Shown here: positions 44,162-53,807 of the stretch, one piece after another
How positions within the stretch are numbered: position 1 is the stretch's first letter
Layout of the letters: every line of letters begins with the position of its first letter
Source: CAYMCO01 sp964388955
GTDB lineage: Bacteria; Chloroflexota; Anaerolineae; Anaerolineales; E44-bin32
Reading direction: 5' to 3'
Length of the DNA: 64,000 bases
Assembly (NCBI GenBank): GCA_964388955.1
Contig: CAYMCO010000005.1
Span: 1-64,000, forward strand
Program-made: the position numbers and the translations under genes
Notes under the pieces: model-generated
The model's input: the letters and a program-made list of their open reading frames with translations, nothing else
Told to the model about the DNA's origin: nothing
Databases searched by the model: none

Positions 44162-46648
44162 TCAGCCGGCAGGCAGCGGCTCAGTCTCTTCTTCCTCCCC
44201 CGCCTTCTCCACCTGACCCTTGCGCAGCACAATCTCATCATCCTCCGCGTCGATCAGGATGAGGTCCCCGCTCTGGAAATCGCCGGCCAGCACCTTATCG
44301 GACAGTTGATCCTCGACTTCATTCTGAATCACGCGCTTCAGCGGTCGAGCGCCCATTTCAGGGTCGAACCCCTTGTCCGCCAGCAGCTGCCGGCCGGCCT
44401 CCGTCGCCTCCAGCACGAGCTCGTGATCCGCGAGCCGTTCGGAGACCTTCGCCAGCTCAAGGTCCACAATTCTGACGATCTCCTCTTTGGTCAAGGCATG
44501 GAAGACCATGATGGCATCCACCCGGTTGATGAACTCAGGTCGGAAAGTCTTGCGCACTGCCTCCATCAGCTTCTTGCGCATCTCTTCGTATTCGTGGAGC
44601 TCTTCCACCTTCTCATCGCGCTGGATGGAGAAGCCCAGCTTGGCCTGACGTTTGATCAGATCTGCGCCCACGTTCGATGTCATCACGATGATGGCATTGC
44701 GGAAGTCAACCTGGCGGCCGCGAGCATCCGACAAGTGACCCTCCTCCATGATCTGGAGCAGCATGTTGTGCGCTTCCGGGTGGGCCTTCTCAATCTCGTC
44801 AAAGACCACGATGGAGTACGGGCGGCGCCGAATGGCCTCTGTGAGCTGCCCGGCATCCTCATACCCCACATATCCTGGCGGAGCCCCCACCAGCCGGCTC
44901 ACGCTGTGCCGCTCCATGAATTCAGACATGTCGATCTGAACAAGCGCATCTTCCGTGCCGAAGATGAACTCGGCCAGCGCCTTGGTCAACTCCGTTTTTC
45001 CGACGCCCGTCGGGCCGAGGAAGATGAAAGAGCCGATGGGCCGTCGGGGGTCTTTCAAGCCCGCCCGCGAGCGGCGCACGGCGCGTGAGATGGCCCTAAT
45101 GGCCTCATCCTGGCCCACTATTCGTTCGTGAAGCGCCTCCTCCATCTTGAGCAGCCGCTCCGACTCCTCCTGGGCGATCTGCATGACAGGGACGCCGGTC
45201 CACATGGATACCACTTCCGAGATATCCTCGGCGGTCACCTTGACCGGCTCAGCGCGGCGGGCGCGCTCCTCTCGGAGCTCCTCGAGTCGGTCCTCCAACT
45301 CGACAATGCGGGAGGTGAGATCATATGCCTCGTCGGAATTCTCCAGCTCGACGGCCCGCTCGTGCGCCGCCCGCAAGTTGCGCAGTTCGGCGTTCAACTT
45401 GTTCATGGAGATCGCGTCCGGGCTCTTGTACATCCGCACCCGGGAGGCAGACTCGTCGATCAGGTCGATCGCCTTGTCCGGCAGATACCGGTCCGAGACA
45501 TAGCGTGCGGAGAGATGCGCGGCAGCTTCGAGCGCCTCATCGGTGATCTCCAATTGGTGATGCTCTTCGTAGGGCCGTTTCACTCCATGCAGGATGTTGA
45601 TCGTTTCCTCGACCGTGGGCTCTTCCACGTGGACGGGTTGGAAGCGGCGTTCCAGGGCAGAATCGCTCTCGATGTGCTTCCGGTACTCCTCGAGGGTCGT
45701 GGCCCCGATCACCTGCAGCTCGCCGCGCGACAGCGCGGGTTTGAGAATGTTGGCGGCATCCACCGACGAACCTGCCGATCCGGCCCCGACGAGCATATGG
45801 ACCTCGTCGATAAAGAGAATCACGCGCGCCGATTTCAGCTCATCGATCACTCGCTTTAGCCGTTCCTCAAACTGCCCCCGGTACATCGTGCCAGCAACCA
45901 ACGAGCCGACATCGAGCTGCAGCAGCCGCTTTTCGAGCAGCGGCTCAGGCGTCTCACCGGCGATAATGCGCTGTGCGAGACCCTCGACGATGGCGGTCTT
46001 CCCCACCCCGGGCTCACCGATGAGCGCCGGGTTGTTCTTCGTCCGGCGCGCCAGAATCTGGATCACCCGCTCGATCTCGGTCTGGCGGCCGATCACCGGG
46101 TCCAGCTTGTGCTCCTCGGCCAGGCCGGTCAAGTCGGTCGCTAGTTGATCCAACAGCGGGGTCTTCACCTCCGATTCCTTGGCACCCGGGCTGGAGGCCT
46201 GTGCCTTGCGCCGGGTGGGGGATTCCTGCAGAATTCTACGCGTTTGGCGGCGGATTTGTTCCGGCGTGACACCCAACCGGCGCAAAACGTCAACGCCCAC
46301 GCCCTCCCCAAGACGGACCAATCCGAGCAGCAGATGTTCGGTCCCAATATAATGATGCCCCATGCGGCGGGCTTCTTCGATGCCCAATTGGAGCACCTGC
46401 TCCGTGCCCGGAGAAAGCTCGATGCGCCCCGCAGTGCTTCGGCCAGAGGGTGAGAGGCGCTCAACCATCTCCCTCACCCGCGCTGGCTCAAGGCCCAATT
46501 CTCTCAACACGCGGCCGGCGACTCCGCCCTCTTCACGGATCAAGCCCAACAGAAGATGCTCGGTCCCGATGTAATTGTGGTGCATCCGCTCAGCGTCCTC
46601 GTGGGCCAGGCTGAGCACTCTGCGGGCTCGTTGAGTGAACCGTTCCAT
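44162..46648 (-). CDS. clpC: Clp protease ATP-binding subunit ClpC
   Basis: The 828-residue protein has two Clp_N repeats (E-H-L-L-L-G-L-I-R and E-H-L-L-L-G-L-V-R), a first AAA+ domain with G-E-P-G-V-G-K-T-A, a coiled middle domain and a second AAA+ domain with G-P-T-G-V-G-K-T-E. ClpC unfolds proteins for ClpP degradation. The N-terminal extension in the same frame lacks homology, so the start at 46648 (M-E-R-F-T-Q-R-A-R) is preferred, although the RBS there is weak. No CIRCE or CtsR operator is visible upstream. Confidence 0.94.
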   Translation of the reverse strand: MERFTQRARRVLSLAHEDAERMHHNYIGTEHLLLGLIREEGGVAGRVLRELGLEPARVREMVERLSPSGRSTAGRIELSPGTEQVLQLGIEEARRMGHHYIGTEHLLLGLVRLGEGVGVDVLRRLGVTPEQIRRQTRRILQESPTRRKAQASSPGAKESEVKTPLLDQLATDLTGLAEEHKLDPVIGRQTEIERVIQILARRTKNNPALIGEPGVGKTAIVEGLAQRIIAGETPEPLLEKRLLQLDVGSLVAGTMYRGQFEERLKRVIDELKSARVILFIDEVHMLVGAGSAGSSVDAANILKPALSRGELQVIGATTLEEYRKHIESDSALERRFQPVHVEEPTVEETINILHGVKRPYEEHHQLEITDEALEAAAHLSARYVSDRYLPDKAIDLIDESASRVRMYKSPDAISMNKLNAELRNLRAAHERAVELENSDEAYDLTSRIVELEDRLEELREERARRAEPVKVTAEDISEVVSMWTGVPVMQIAQEESERLLKMEEALHERIVGQDEAIRAISRAVRRSRAGLKDPRRPIGSFIFLGPTGVGKTELTKALAEFIFGTEDALVQIDMSEFMERHSVSRLVGAPPGYVGYEDAGQLTEAIRRRPYSIVVFDEIEKAHPEAHNMLLQIMEEGHLSDARGRQVDFRNAIIVMTSNVGADLIKRQAKLGFSIQRDEKVEELHEYEEMRKKLMEAVRKTFRPEFINRVDAIMVFHALTKEEIVRIVDLELAKVSERLADHELVLEATEAGRQLLADKGFDPEMGARPLKRVIQNEVEDQLSDKVLAGDFQSGDLILIDAEDDEIVLRKGQVEKAGEEEETEPLPAG

Positions 46649-46769
46649 CTTATCGGCCACGCCCAGTACCTCCACACCGTATCGCCAACAGCTTCTACCC
46701 AATCTTATTCTACCAGACCCCGCCAAACAATAGCCTTTCGGTGGCGTTACGGCGAGACTGGATTAATGC

Positions 46770-46809
46770 AAAAAGCGGCCGGAGTGCTTCTTCCCCCTCA
46801 CCCGGCCGC
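46770..46809 (-). terminator. Intrinsic terminator of the S1 gene
   Basis: On the minus strand GCGGCCGG (46802-46809) pairs with CCGGCCGC (46775-46782) around a 19-base loop, followed by TTTTT (46770-46774). It begins just after the stop codon. Confidence 0.75.
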
Positions 46810-46813
46810 CGGA

Positions 46814-48316
46814 TTACTCTTGACTGCCAGGTATCTCCTCCCCATCCTTAGGAAGCGGACCCTCCGATTTCCCCTCCGTCGCTTCCGCTTCTCCAGGCGC
46901 ATCCCCGGTATCTGAGCGCTCTTGGGCCGCCCCGGAGACGGCCGCCTCTGATTCTACCTCAACCTCCCCGCCGTCCACATCGGCTGCAGAGAAATCACCC
47001 TGGGGGGGCATATCTTCCCTTGGAGATGCCTCTTGGGGGAGCGCTTCCGTGGATGCCTCGTGGGCCGCCTCTGTTGCAGGCTCGGGCTCCTCACCAGCGT
47101 CCTCTTCGATTTCCTGCATGGCGGCCTTCCAATCCAGCTCGGCGTACTCCGTAGAATCCACCTTCTTGAGGCTGAGGCCGATCCGGCGCCGCTCCTGGTC
47201 GATGTTGATGATGCGCAGTGTGACCTCCTGCCCCTCTTGCACAACCTCCCTGGGATGCTCGATCCGCCGTTCCGCCAACTCGGAAATATGAATCAGGCCC
47301 TCAATTTCATATTCCCCGGCGTCCACCAGACTGGCGAAGGCCCCGAATTTGGTCAATTTCGTGATGCGACCCAGGACTAGCTGGCCTTCTTGGAACTGGC
47401 CAACGATCTCCTCCCACGGGTCCGCTTCCAATTCGCGCAGGGACAGGCTGATTCGTTTGCGCTTCTTGTCAAGGGAGAGCACCTTGACCTTGACCTTCTG
47501 GCCCACTTTCAGCACATCGCTCGGGTGCGAAACCCGCTTCCAAGAGATCTCTGAGCTGTGGATCAGCCCGTCGGCGCCTCCGATATCCACAAAAGCTCCG
47601 AAATCCGCCAGACTGATGACGTGACCAGTCCGGATCTCCCCGACCTCCAATTCGTCGATCAGGCGCTCCTTGAGCACATCGCGCGCTTCTCGCGCCGCCG
47701 CCCGTTCCGAGAGGATCAGCCGGTTACGGCTGCGGTCCACCTCAATCACTTTTGCAAGGATGGGCTCTTCAAGCATATCGCCCCAACGGTCCTCGGGGCT
47801 TTCCCCCTTGGCTCGCCGACGCCGGGAGAAGCTCACCTGAGAAGCGGGCAAGAACCCCCGTAGATGGCCCAGTTTGATAATCAGGCCCCCCTTGTTGTAG
47901 CCCGAGATGACACCCTCGTAGGGCTCTTGGCTGTCCAGATATTCCTCCGCGACGCGCCAATCCTCCTCTTCCTCGGCGCGCACAAGCGACAAGTCGATGA
48001 TGCCATCCGTCCCACGGGTGCGCAGCACATACACGGTGACCTCGCTGCCGACTTGAATCTCGGCTCGCTTGTCCTCCGAGAGTCGATCCAACTCCTGGAC
48101 GGGTATTATGCCCTCCGACTTGGCGCCGACATCTACGAGAATATTGGTATCCGTGACATTGGCAATCGTTCCGACCCGGATTTCACCCTGCCTTGGGGCT
48201 TCGAGGCCGTAGCCTTCTTTCAGCAGGGCATCCATGGGGTGCTCGTGCCCCCCATCCCCCTCGCGTTCAGAAATGGCGTCTTCTGGCTTGTGATTCTCCT
48301 CTTCTTGCTCTGTCAA
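46814..48316 (-). CDS. rpsA: Ribosomal protein S1-like protein with four S1 domains
   Basis: The 500-residue protein has four S1 RNA-binding repeats, roughly residues 45-110, 130-200, 225-300 and 315-385. They include [24 protein letters not shown] and K-F-G-A-F-A-S-L. A long acidic, Ala/Glu/Pro-rich tail follows. S1 helps mRNA bind the 30S subunit. The start is TTG 48316, with GGGAGA eight bases before, rather than the out-of-frame ATG at 48321. It has its own promoter and terminator. Confidence 0.9.
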   Translation of the reverse strand: MTEQEEENHKPEDAISEREGDGGHEHPMDALLKEGYGLEAPRQGEIRVGTIANVTDTNILVDVGAKSEGIIPVQELDRLSEDKRAEIQVGSEVTVYVLRTRGTDGIIDLSLVRAEEEEDWRVAEEYLDSQEPYEGVISGYNKGGLIIKLGHLRGFLPASQVSFSRRRRAKGESPEDRWGDMLEEPILAKVIEVDRSRNRLILSERAAAREARDVLKERLIDELEVGEIRTGHVISLADFGAFVDIGGADGLIHSSEISWKRVSHPSDVLKVGQKVKVKVLSLDKKRKRISLSLRELEADPWEEIVGQFQEGQLVLGRITKLTKFGAFASLVDAGEYEIEGLIHISELAERRIEHPREVVQEGQEVTLRIINIDQERRRIGLSLKKVDSTEYAELDWKAAMQEIEEDAGEEPEPATEAAHEASTEALPQEASPREDMPPQGDFSAADVDGGEVEVESEAAVSGAAQERSDTGDAPGEAEATEGKSEGPLPKDGEEIPGSQE

Positions 48317-48346
48317 CGCATGCTTCTCCCGACTAAGGTGAGGCGC

Positions 48347-48375
48347 ATTATAAATGCGATTTGGCCAGTTGACAA
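48347..48375 (-). promoter_or_regulatory. Strong sigma-70 promoter of the S1 gene, overlapping the opposite chelatase promoter
   Basis: On the minus strand TTGTCA (48370-48375) and TATAAT (48347-48352) are exactly 17 bases apart. On the plus strand TTGACA (48369-48374) overlaps the same bases, and TATAAT (48406-48411) lies nearer the chelatase start. The shared GTTGACAAC sequence implies competition or joint control of the two genes. Confidence 0.65.
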
Positions 48376-48421
48376 CTGCCGGACATCATCCATTATCGGA
48401 TACGGTATAATCCCCCCGAGG

Positions 48422-50497
48422 ATGAAAAATATGTCAGTTGTGTTTCCTTTCACTGCAATTGTTGGACAGGATCGTATGCTCCGGGCCCTGATCCTAAACG
48501 CCGTCAACCCCCGAATCGGTGGAGTGCTGATTCGCGGCGAGAGGGGCACCGCGAAGTCGACCGCCGCCCGCGCCCTGGCTGCCCTGCTGCCGGAGGTGCG
48601 CTATGTCGCCGATTGCCGCTTTCGGTGTGACCCGGATCGCCCCTCGAGATGGTGCACAGAATGCCGCGAGCGAGCCGCAGCCGGCGAGACCTTGCCGGTA
48701 AAGATGGGGCCCACATCGTTCGTCGACCTGCCCGTCTCCGCCACTGAAGACCGTGTGGTTGGCACGTTGGACATCGAACGCGCCATCAAAGAAGGCGAAC
48801 GGCACTTTGAGCCGGGTGTGCTCGCGGCCGCGAACCGGGGCTTATTGTATATCGACGAGGTCAATCTGCTGGACGACCATGTGGTCGACTTGCTCCTCGA
48901 CTCGGCCGCGATGGGCATGAATATTGTCGAGCGCGAGGGCATCTCTTTCAGTCATCCATCTCGCTTCATCCTGGTGGGCACGATGAACCCCGAAGAGGGC
49001 GATCTGCGCCCGCAGTTGCTGGACCGCTTCGCGCTTTCCGTCGAGATCCGCGGCCTGCAGAGTCCATCCGATCGGGTGGCCATCATGGAGCGCAACATCG
49101 CCTTTGAGAACGAACCGGTGCTCTTCCGGGATGAATGGATGCCCAAGGAGAAAGCGCTCTCCCAGAAGATCGGCAAAGCCAGAGAGCTGGTTGGGCAGGT
49201 CAGCTACAGCAAGCGGGATCTGTTTGCCATCGCAGCCCTGTCATCCTCATTGCATGTTGATGGACATCGTGCCGATCTGGTGATTCTCAAGGCCGCCCGC
49301 GCGCATGCGGCCTTCGAAGCCAGAGACGCTGTCAACGAACGCGATATTGCCCTTGCGGCGGAACTCGCGCTCCCCCACCGCCTGCGCAAGGGGCCTTTCC
49401 AGCAGGTGGAAGTCCATTACACGGATCTGGAACAGCGCATCGGAGAACTGCAAGACGAAATGCAGGAGGACATGCAGGCCGAACCCGCCCCGGCAGAGGG
49501 GGAGCAGGCTCCCGGTAAAAAAAAACAGCAACCCGTCCTAGCGGATGAGCAGGGAGGCGAGGGTACGAGAGATCAAGGGGAGGCGGAGCCCGCACAACAG
49601 CGGTCCTCTGAATCCCTGAACGCCCGCTGGTGGGAGGGCGGCGACAAGGTCAAGATCGGCTCCTCGTTCATGCCCCGCAGGTTGGAGGGCAATATCGACC
49701 GCCTGACCCGGCGGCAGGCTGGCCGACGCACCCGGACTCGCACCGACCGCAAGCGGGGGCGGTATATCAAAGCCCGACCGGCCCAAGAGAAAACGACCGA
49801 CATCGCTTTCGACGCGACCATCCGCGCCGCCGCTCCCCACCAGATCAATCGCCAAGACCAGCGTGACAAGGTCGCCTTCGCCATCCAACCCTCGGATCTG
49901 CATCAGAAGGTCCGGGTGCGCAAGGCCGCGAATCTGATCCTGTTCAATGTCGATGCCTCCTGGTCCATGGCGGTCGCCGAGCGCATGTCCGCCACCAAGG
50001 GGGCCATCCTTTCCCTGCTCACTGACGCCTATCAACGGCGGGACCGGGTGGGGTTGATCGTCTTCCAGAAAGACCGCGCCATCACCGTGCTGCCCCCCAC
50101 CAACTCGATACAGTTGGCCCAGCGGGCCCTCGCGGATATCCCCGTGGGAGGGAAGACCCCCCTATCCGCCGGGCTGATAATGGCCTATGACACATTCATG
50201 CAAGAGAAGATGACCCATCCGGATATCTTGCCACTGATGATCCTGCTGACGGACGGGGCGGGCAATGTGTCCCAAGGGAATCTTCCGCCTCAAGAGGAAG
50301 CGCTTCTGATCGCGGATCGCATCCGAGAGGCCGAGATCCGCTCTGTGGTGATCAATATGGAGCATGCCGCCTTTGACCAGGGTTTGGCCCAGGGCCTTGC
50401 AGATCGCCTGGGCGGGCCGTGCTACACCCTCCATTCCCTCAAGGCCGAGCACCTGTACCGCACCGTGCGCAGTGAACTCAACGCCGCTGGCGAGTAG
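48422..50497 (+). CDS. Magnesium/cobalt chelatase with fused ChlI-type AAA+ and ChlD-type VWA domains
   Basis: The 691-residue protein has a ChlI-like AAA+ domain (I-V-G-Q-D-R-M-L, Walker A R-G-E-R-G-T-A-K-S, then L-L-Y-I-D-E-V-N-L-L). A linker of about 130 residues is Glu/Gln/Lys-rich. The VWA domain has a MIDAS motif, D-A-S-W-S-M, and G-K-T-P-L-S-A-G. This BchI-BchD fusion normally works with a CobN/BchH subunit to insert Mg2+ or Co2+ into a tetrapyrrole; no such subunit is in the window. The start is ATG 48422 near an upstream TATAAT (48406-48411), possibly leaderless, with ATG 48431 as alternative. Confidence 0.88.
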   Translation: MKNMSVVFPFTAIVGQDRMLRALILNAVNPRIGGVLIRGERGTAKSTAARALAALLPEVRYVADCRFRCDPDRPSRWCTECRERAAAGETLPVKMGPTSFVDLPVSATEDRVVGTLDIERAIKEGERHFEPGVLAAANRGLLYIDEVNLLDDHVVDLLLDSAAMGMNIVEREGISFSHPSRFILVGTMNPEEGDLRPQLLDRFALSVEIRGLQSPSDRVAIMERNIAFENEPVLFRDEWMPKEKALSQKIGKARELVGQVSYSKRDLFAIAALSSSLHVDGHRADLVILKAARAHAAFEARDAVNERDIALAAELALPHRLRKGPFQQVEVHYTDLEQRIGELQDEMQEDMQAEPAPAEGEQAPGKKKQQPVLADEQGGEGTRDQGEAEPAQQRSSESLNARWWEGGDKVKIGSSFMPRRLEGNIDRLTRRQAGRRTRTRTDRKRGRYIKARPAQEKTTDIAFDATIRAAAPHQINRQDQRDKVAFAIQPSDLHQKVRVRKAANLILFNVDASWSMAVAERMSATKGAILSLLTDAYQRRDRVGLIVFQKDRAITVLPPTNSIQLAQRALADIPVGGKTPLSAGLIMAYDTFMQEKMTHPDILPLMILLTDGAGNVSQGNLPPQEEALLIADRIREAEIRSVVINMEHAAFDQGLAQGLADRLGGPCYTLHSLKAEHLYRTVRSELNAAGE

Positions 50498-50727
50498 CCT
50501 TTCCAGCCATCCTCCGCGGGATCAGAACACCGTTTCCCACCCCACGCGACCCGGTGACCGATCATGGGGAAGTGCCCCCACCGCTCACCGCAGCGCGGAC
50601 AAAGGCCGGCGCGCACCGGCCGCCCCGCCAGACCAACTGCGATTCGCTTGGATTCATGGAACGCTGGAGGTTCCCTCGTTCGGAGATCACTGACGAAGAT
50701 GGCGTCAATCGATCGCAAACGACACTC

Positions 50728-51975
50728 TCAGCCATCGTCGCCGATTTTTCGCTGAATGCGCGCCAAGCGGTGGGCGATCTCCGACCTCACCCGTTTTCTC
50801 CGCCAATCATCAGGCCAGTGAGCCAGGCAGGCAAGCGCTTGCCGGGCCCAAATCTCCGCCTGATGGAGATCGGGAGCTCGCCACTCGTACAGTTTGGACA
50901 TCTCGATGCAGGGTGTGGGATCCTCCGGATCGATCTGATGCCACAGCCGCCAGCTTTGCTCGGCTTCCGCGTGCCGATCCAACCGCTTCAGGTAGATTGT
51001 GCATCGCCTCAACGCCTCCAGCCGGACGGGAGCCGATCCCAATTCAATCGCCCTTGCGTAGGCGCGCAGCGCGGTCGCCGAGCGTCCTGTTCGCTGGTGC
51101 CAGCGCCCCACCGCCAACGCCTCCGCCCCAGACAGGTTCCCGAGACGCGCCTCCTGATGCCGCTCCACGGCATGCGCCGTCAGGGTGACGAGCGAAAGCA
51201 CATCGAGCGCGTTGTGATATAAGACGCGCGACATCTGAGTGCCGTCCCCGGTTCGCAGAAAATCGAGATACATCGCAGGGATCAGCGCTCCCGGGATGTC
51301 CTCCTCGGTCCGTCGCACGCCCAGGACTCGCTGCTCAATGGTGCTCAAGGTACAGTCCGGCAGGTCTTTGCGCCACAGCCGACGTGAGATGGGCAGCAGG
51401 TCAATTTGGGGGTATTTCGTGAGCTCCCAGCGCGAGCGCAAACCCATCACATATCGCATCTCGAGCAGCGGGATATCGAAGGCACGCCCGTTGAACGTCA
51501 CAAAACAATCCGCTTCCGCCAATTCATCCCGGAGGGCAAAAAGCATCGCGCTTTCTTCGGACGGATCCCGCAGGAAGTACTGCCGCAGGCGAAAGCCCTG
51601 GTCACCGAAGCTGCCGACACCCACCAGAAAAATCAAGGTGCCCGCGCCGCCAGCCAGCCCGGTTGTCTCCGTGTCGATAAAGGCCAGGTGATCGTGGGCA
51701 ACAGGGCGGCGGTCGGTCCGGAAGGCCACCTGCCCCACCAGCCGCCCATCAAGGGTGGACAACTCCTCCAACCGTCCGCCGCCGTGATCGAATTCCGGCG
51801 CGTAATGCTCCTCGATCCGGAAGGCCACCCCGTGGGGCGTCGACAACTCATCGCCCGTGGGCAAGCCCCGTGCCCCGTCGCCGCGTGGGGATCCCGCTTT
51901 CTCGGCCCCTGTAATGGGTTTGCGGCCCAGACGCGCCAGGCGTCTACGGAGATCATCGCTCAACTTTTCAGACAT
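50728..51975 (-). CDS. Predicted DEDD 3'-5' exonuclease (YprB-like RNase H fold) with TPR-like tail
   Basis: The 415-residue protein has a DnaQ-like exonuclease core: F-I-D-T-E-T-T-G-L near residue 99 (first Asp and Glu), T-F-N-G-R-A-F-D near 160 (second Asp) and Y-H-N-A-L-D-V-L near 253 (last Asp). The C-terminal third is made of helical pairs resembling TPR repeats (A-L-R-A-Y-A-R-A-I-E-L-G). This matches the YprB/RNase_H_2 family, which is predicted to act on nucleic acid ends. It is transcribed alone, convergent with the chelatase gene. Confidence 0.83.
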   Translation of the reverse strand: MSEKLSDDLRRRLARLGRKPITGAEKAGSPRGDGARGLPTGDELSTPHGVAFRIEEHYAPEFDHGGGRLEELSTLDGRLVGQVAFRTDRRPVAHDHLAFIDTETTGLAGGAGTLIFLVGVGSFGDQGFRLRQYFLRDPSEESAMLFALRDELAEADCFVTFNGRAFDIPLLEMRYVMGLRSRWELTKYPQIDLLPISRRLWRKDLPDCTLSTIEQRVLGVRRTEEDIPGALIPAMYLDFLRTGDGTQMSRVLYHNALDVLSLVTLTAHAVERHQEARLGNLSGAEALAVGRWHQRTGRSATALRAYARAIELGSAPVRLEALRRCTIYLKRLDRHAEAEQSWRLWHQIDPEDPTPCIEMSKLYEWRAPDLHQAEIWARQALACLAHWPDDWRRKRVRSEIAHRLARIQRKIGDDG

Positions 51976-52211
51976 CCACTCCGGCTCCCAGCATTCTCGC
52001 CGCGCCCCTCATCAGACGCCAGGTTTGGTCCGCATGACTCAAGAGTGTCGGCCAATATTGACGAAATTTCGAACGCGCACGGCCCTGTTGCCATTAACAA
52101 TACGTTCCACGCATTTCTCTTTGGTCAATCGGCAATCAGTGGAAGAAAGTCACCCTGGGCCGGTGATCTTCATAAGTTATCTTCCCAATGCAGCGAGGGT
52201 ATTATAACCGC

Positions 52212-52312
52212 CGGAGACGAGAAACAGAGCAAGCTACGCTCATCGCTGTCTCCTCCTTTGGCGAAAGCCTCCGCCGGCGTATCCCCTCACCACACCGGCG
52301 GAGGCTGCTTTT
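52212..52312 (+). ncRNA. Candidate leader or small RNA upstream of htrA
   Basis: A possible promoter (TTATCT at 52177-52182, TATTAT at 52200-52205) would start a transcript near 52212. A stem GGAGAC...GTCTCC forms first, then the terminator hairpin at 52266-52306 followed by GCTTTT. CCGCCGG just before the start region is also complementary to the terminator's 3' arm, so an alternative fold is possible if transcription begins slightly earlier. htrA has its own promoter after this element. No known RNA family was recognised. The rest of the 51976-52561 gap holds nothing else named. Confidence 0.35.
52266..52306 (+). terminator. Strong hairpin terminator upstream of htrA
   Basis: AGCCTCCGCCGG (52266-52277) and its exact complement CCGGCGGAGGCT (52295-52306) form a 12-bp stem with a 17-base loop, followed by GCTTTTC. 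It has the same orientation as htrA and lies just before the htrA promoter. Confidence 0.6.
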
Positions 52313-52316
52313 CATC

Positions 52317-52346
52317 TTGACTAGCCCTCACCGGACCTCTTACAAT
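52317..52346 (+). promoter_or_regulatory. Promoter of htrA
   Basis: TTGACT (52317-52322) and TACAAT (52341-52346) are 18 bases apart, giving a start near 52353. The htrA leader would be about 210 bases, long enough to carry regulatory structure. Confidence 0.55.
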
Positions 52347-52561
52347 GCCAGCAGTGACGATTGCGCTCCAGCGCATGCGACAAGGCATTGTCATCAGATC
52401 CTTGGTGCAGATCCGCTCGCGATTACGGGAGATTCGCTCTGACCGCAAAAGCGGCCCGGACGGGCCGGGATTCCCCCCTGCGGCGGGCGCCTGGGCGCCC
52501 TCCTGTGATCGGGGCCCGGTCGCATGCAAACCTGTCCGTCCATGGTTGAAGAGGAGTTGAG

Positions 52562-53749
52562 ATGAGAAGATTGACCACCCTGCTGCTTGGCGGGGGGCTG
52601 GCCCTTTCTACGCTGGCCTGCGGCATCTCGCTGGCCGCGAATACACCGGGCGCGTCCTCACAGCCGACTCTGGTCCCCACCCTGCCAGCGGCATTCGACT
52701 TTGGGTCCGCTCCCGAGGTGTCCCCCATCGAGAACGCAGACCTGGTGGGTTTATATCGGGCGGTCAATCCCGGCGTGGTGAGCATCATCATATTTCAAGA
52801 CATGGGGTCGCCGGGACAGTCCCCCTTCCCCAGTGGGCAGGGCTCCGGTTTTGTGATTGACAAGCAGGGCCATATTGTGACCAACAACCATGTGGTCGAG
52901 AACGCAGACGAAATCGAAGTGGACTTCCCTTCGGGGATGAAGGCTTGGGCCAGCCTGGTCGGCACCGACATCGATTCTGACCTGGCGGTGCTTAACGTCG
53001 ACGTGGCGGAGGAGGATTTGGTCCCCCTGCCATTGGGGGATTCGGATCAAGTGCAGGTCGGTGAATTTGTGGTCGCCATCGGCAACCCTTTTGGCCTGAG
53101 CAGCACTCTGACCGTCGGCATCGTATCCGCCATCGGCAGGACCATGCAGTCTCAGCACACCGCCCCCACCGGCGGTACTTTCACCGCAGGTGACATCATA
53201 CAGACCGACGCGGCCATCAATCCGGGCAACTCCGGCGGGCCGTTGATCAATGTGCGCGGCGAGGTAATTGGGGTGAACAATGCCATTCGCACCGACGCCT
53301 TCACCGCCGAAGGCAGCGCGGCGAACTCGGGCGTGGGTTTCGCCGTCCCGGTGAATATCGTGCGACGTGTCGTCCCCTCCCTGATCGCCATCGGCAGGTA
53401 CGATTACCCCTACATCGGCATCACCAGCCTGGGCGAGGAGGGCCTGACCCTACCGGTGATCGAGACGTTGCGCCTGCCGCCGGATGCCACCGGCGCCTAC
53501 GTCTCCTGCGTCACCGCCGGCGGACCGGCGGAGAAGGCCGGCATCCAAGGCTCACAATCGTGCGAACAACCGGGCCTGTCGCCGGGAGGAGACCTGGTTA
53601 TCGCTATCGATGGCACGCAGGTCCGCGCCTTCAGCGATTTGCTTTCCTATCTGGTCAATCACACCTCGGTCGGCCAGACAGTCACGCTCACCGTTGTGCG
53701 AGGCGGCGATACACTGGATATCCCTGTCACCCTCGAAGCGCGCCCATGA
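52562..53749 (+). CDS. HtrA/DegP-type serine protease lipoprotein
   Basis: The 395-residue protein has a lipoprotein signal peptide with lipobox L-S-T-L-A-C (Cys20), a Pro/Thr-rich linker and a trypsin-like domain with H110 (N-N-H-V-V), D140 (D-S-D-L-A-V-L) and S224 (G-N-S-G-G-P). One PDZ domain follows from about residue 285. It would be anchored on the outer face of the cytoplasmic membrane and degrade misfolded exported proteins. The start has GAGGAG upstream. The long leader and adjacent structured RNA suggest stress-related control. Confidence 0.93.
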   Translation: MRRLTTLLLGGGLALSTLACGISLAANTPGASSQPTLVPTLPAAFDFGSAPEVSPIENADLVGLYRAVNPGVVSIIIFQDMGSPGQSPFPSGQGSGFVIDKQGHIVTNNHVVENADEIEVDFPSGMKAWASLVGTDIDSDLAVLNVDVAEEDLVPLPLGDSDQVQVGEFVVAIGNPFGLSSTLTVGIVSAIGRTMQSQHTAPTGGTFTAGDIIQTDAAINPGNSGGPLINVRGEVIGVNNAIRTDAFTAEGSAANSGVGFAVPVNIVRRVVPSLIAIGRYDYPYIGITSLGEEGLTLPVIETLRLPPDATGAYVSCVTAGGPAEKAGIQGSQSCEQPGLSPGGDLVIAIDGTQVRAFSDLLSYLVNHTSVGQTVTLTVVRGGDTLDIPVTLEARP

Positions 53750-53807
53750 CAACCGTGGTCGCTTCCATCCCTGAAAATCCAACCATTGGATTCTGGAGGA
53801 GTGCTTC

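Noticed and set aside
46640..46760. CIRCE or CtsR operator upstream of clpC
   Set aside because: Neither TTAGCACTC-N9-GAGTGCTAA nor a GGTCAAA tandem is present.
47864..48421. In-frame extension that would lengthen the chelatase by 186 residues
   Set aside because: It lies antisense to the S1 gene, lacks homology and is upstream of both promoters.
50604..50621. GGCCGG...CCGGCC hairpin between chelatase and exonuclease genes
   Set aside because: Short six-base stem without a T-run; insufficient for a terminator call.
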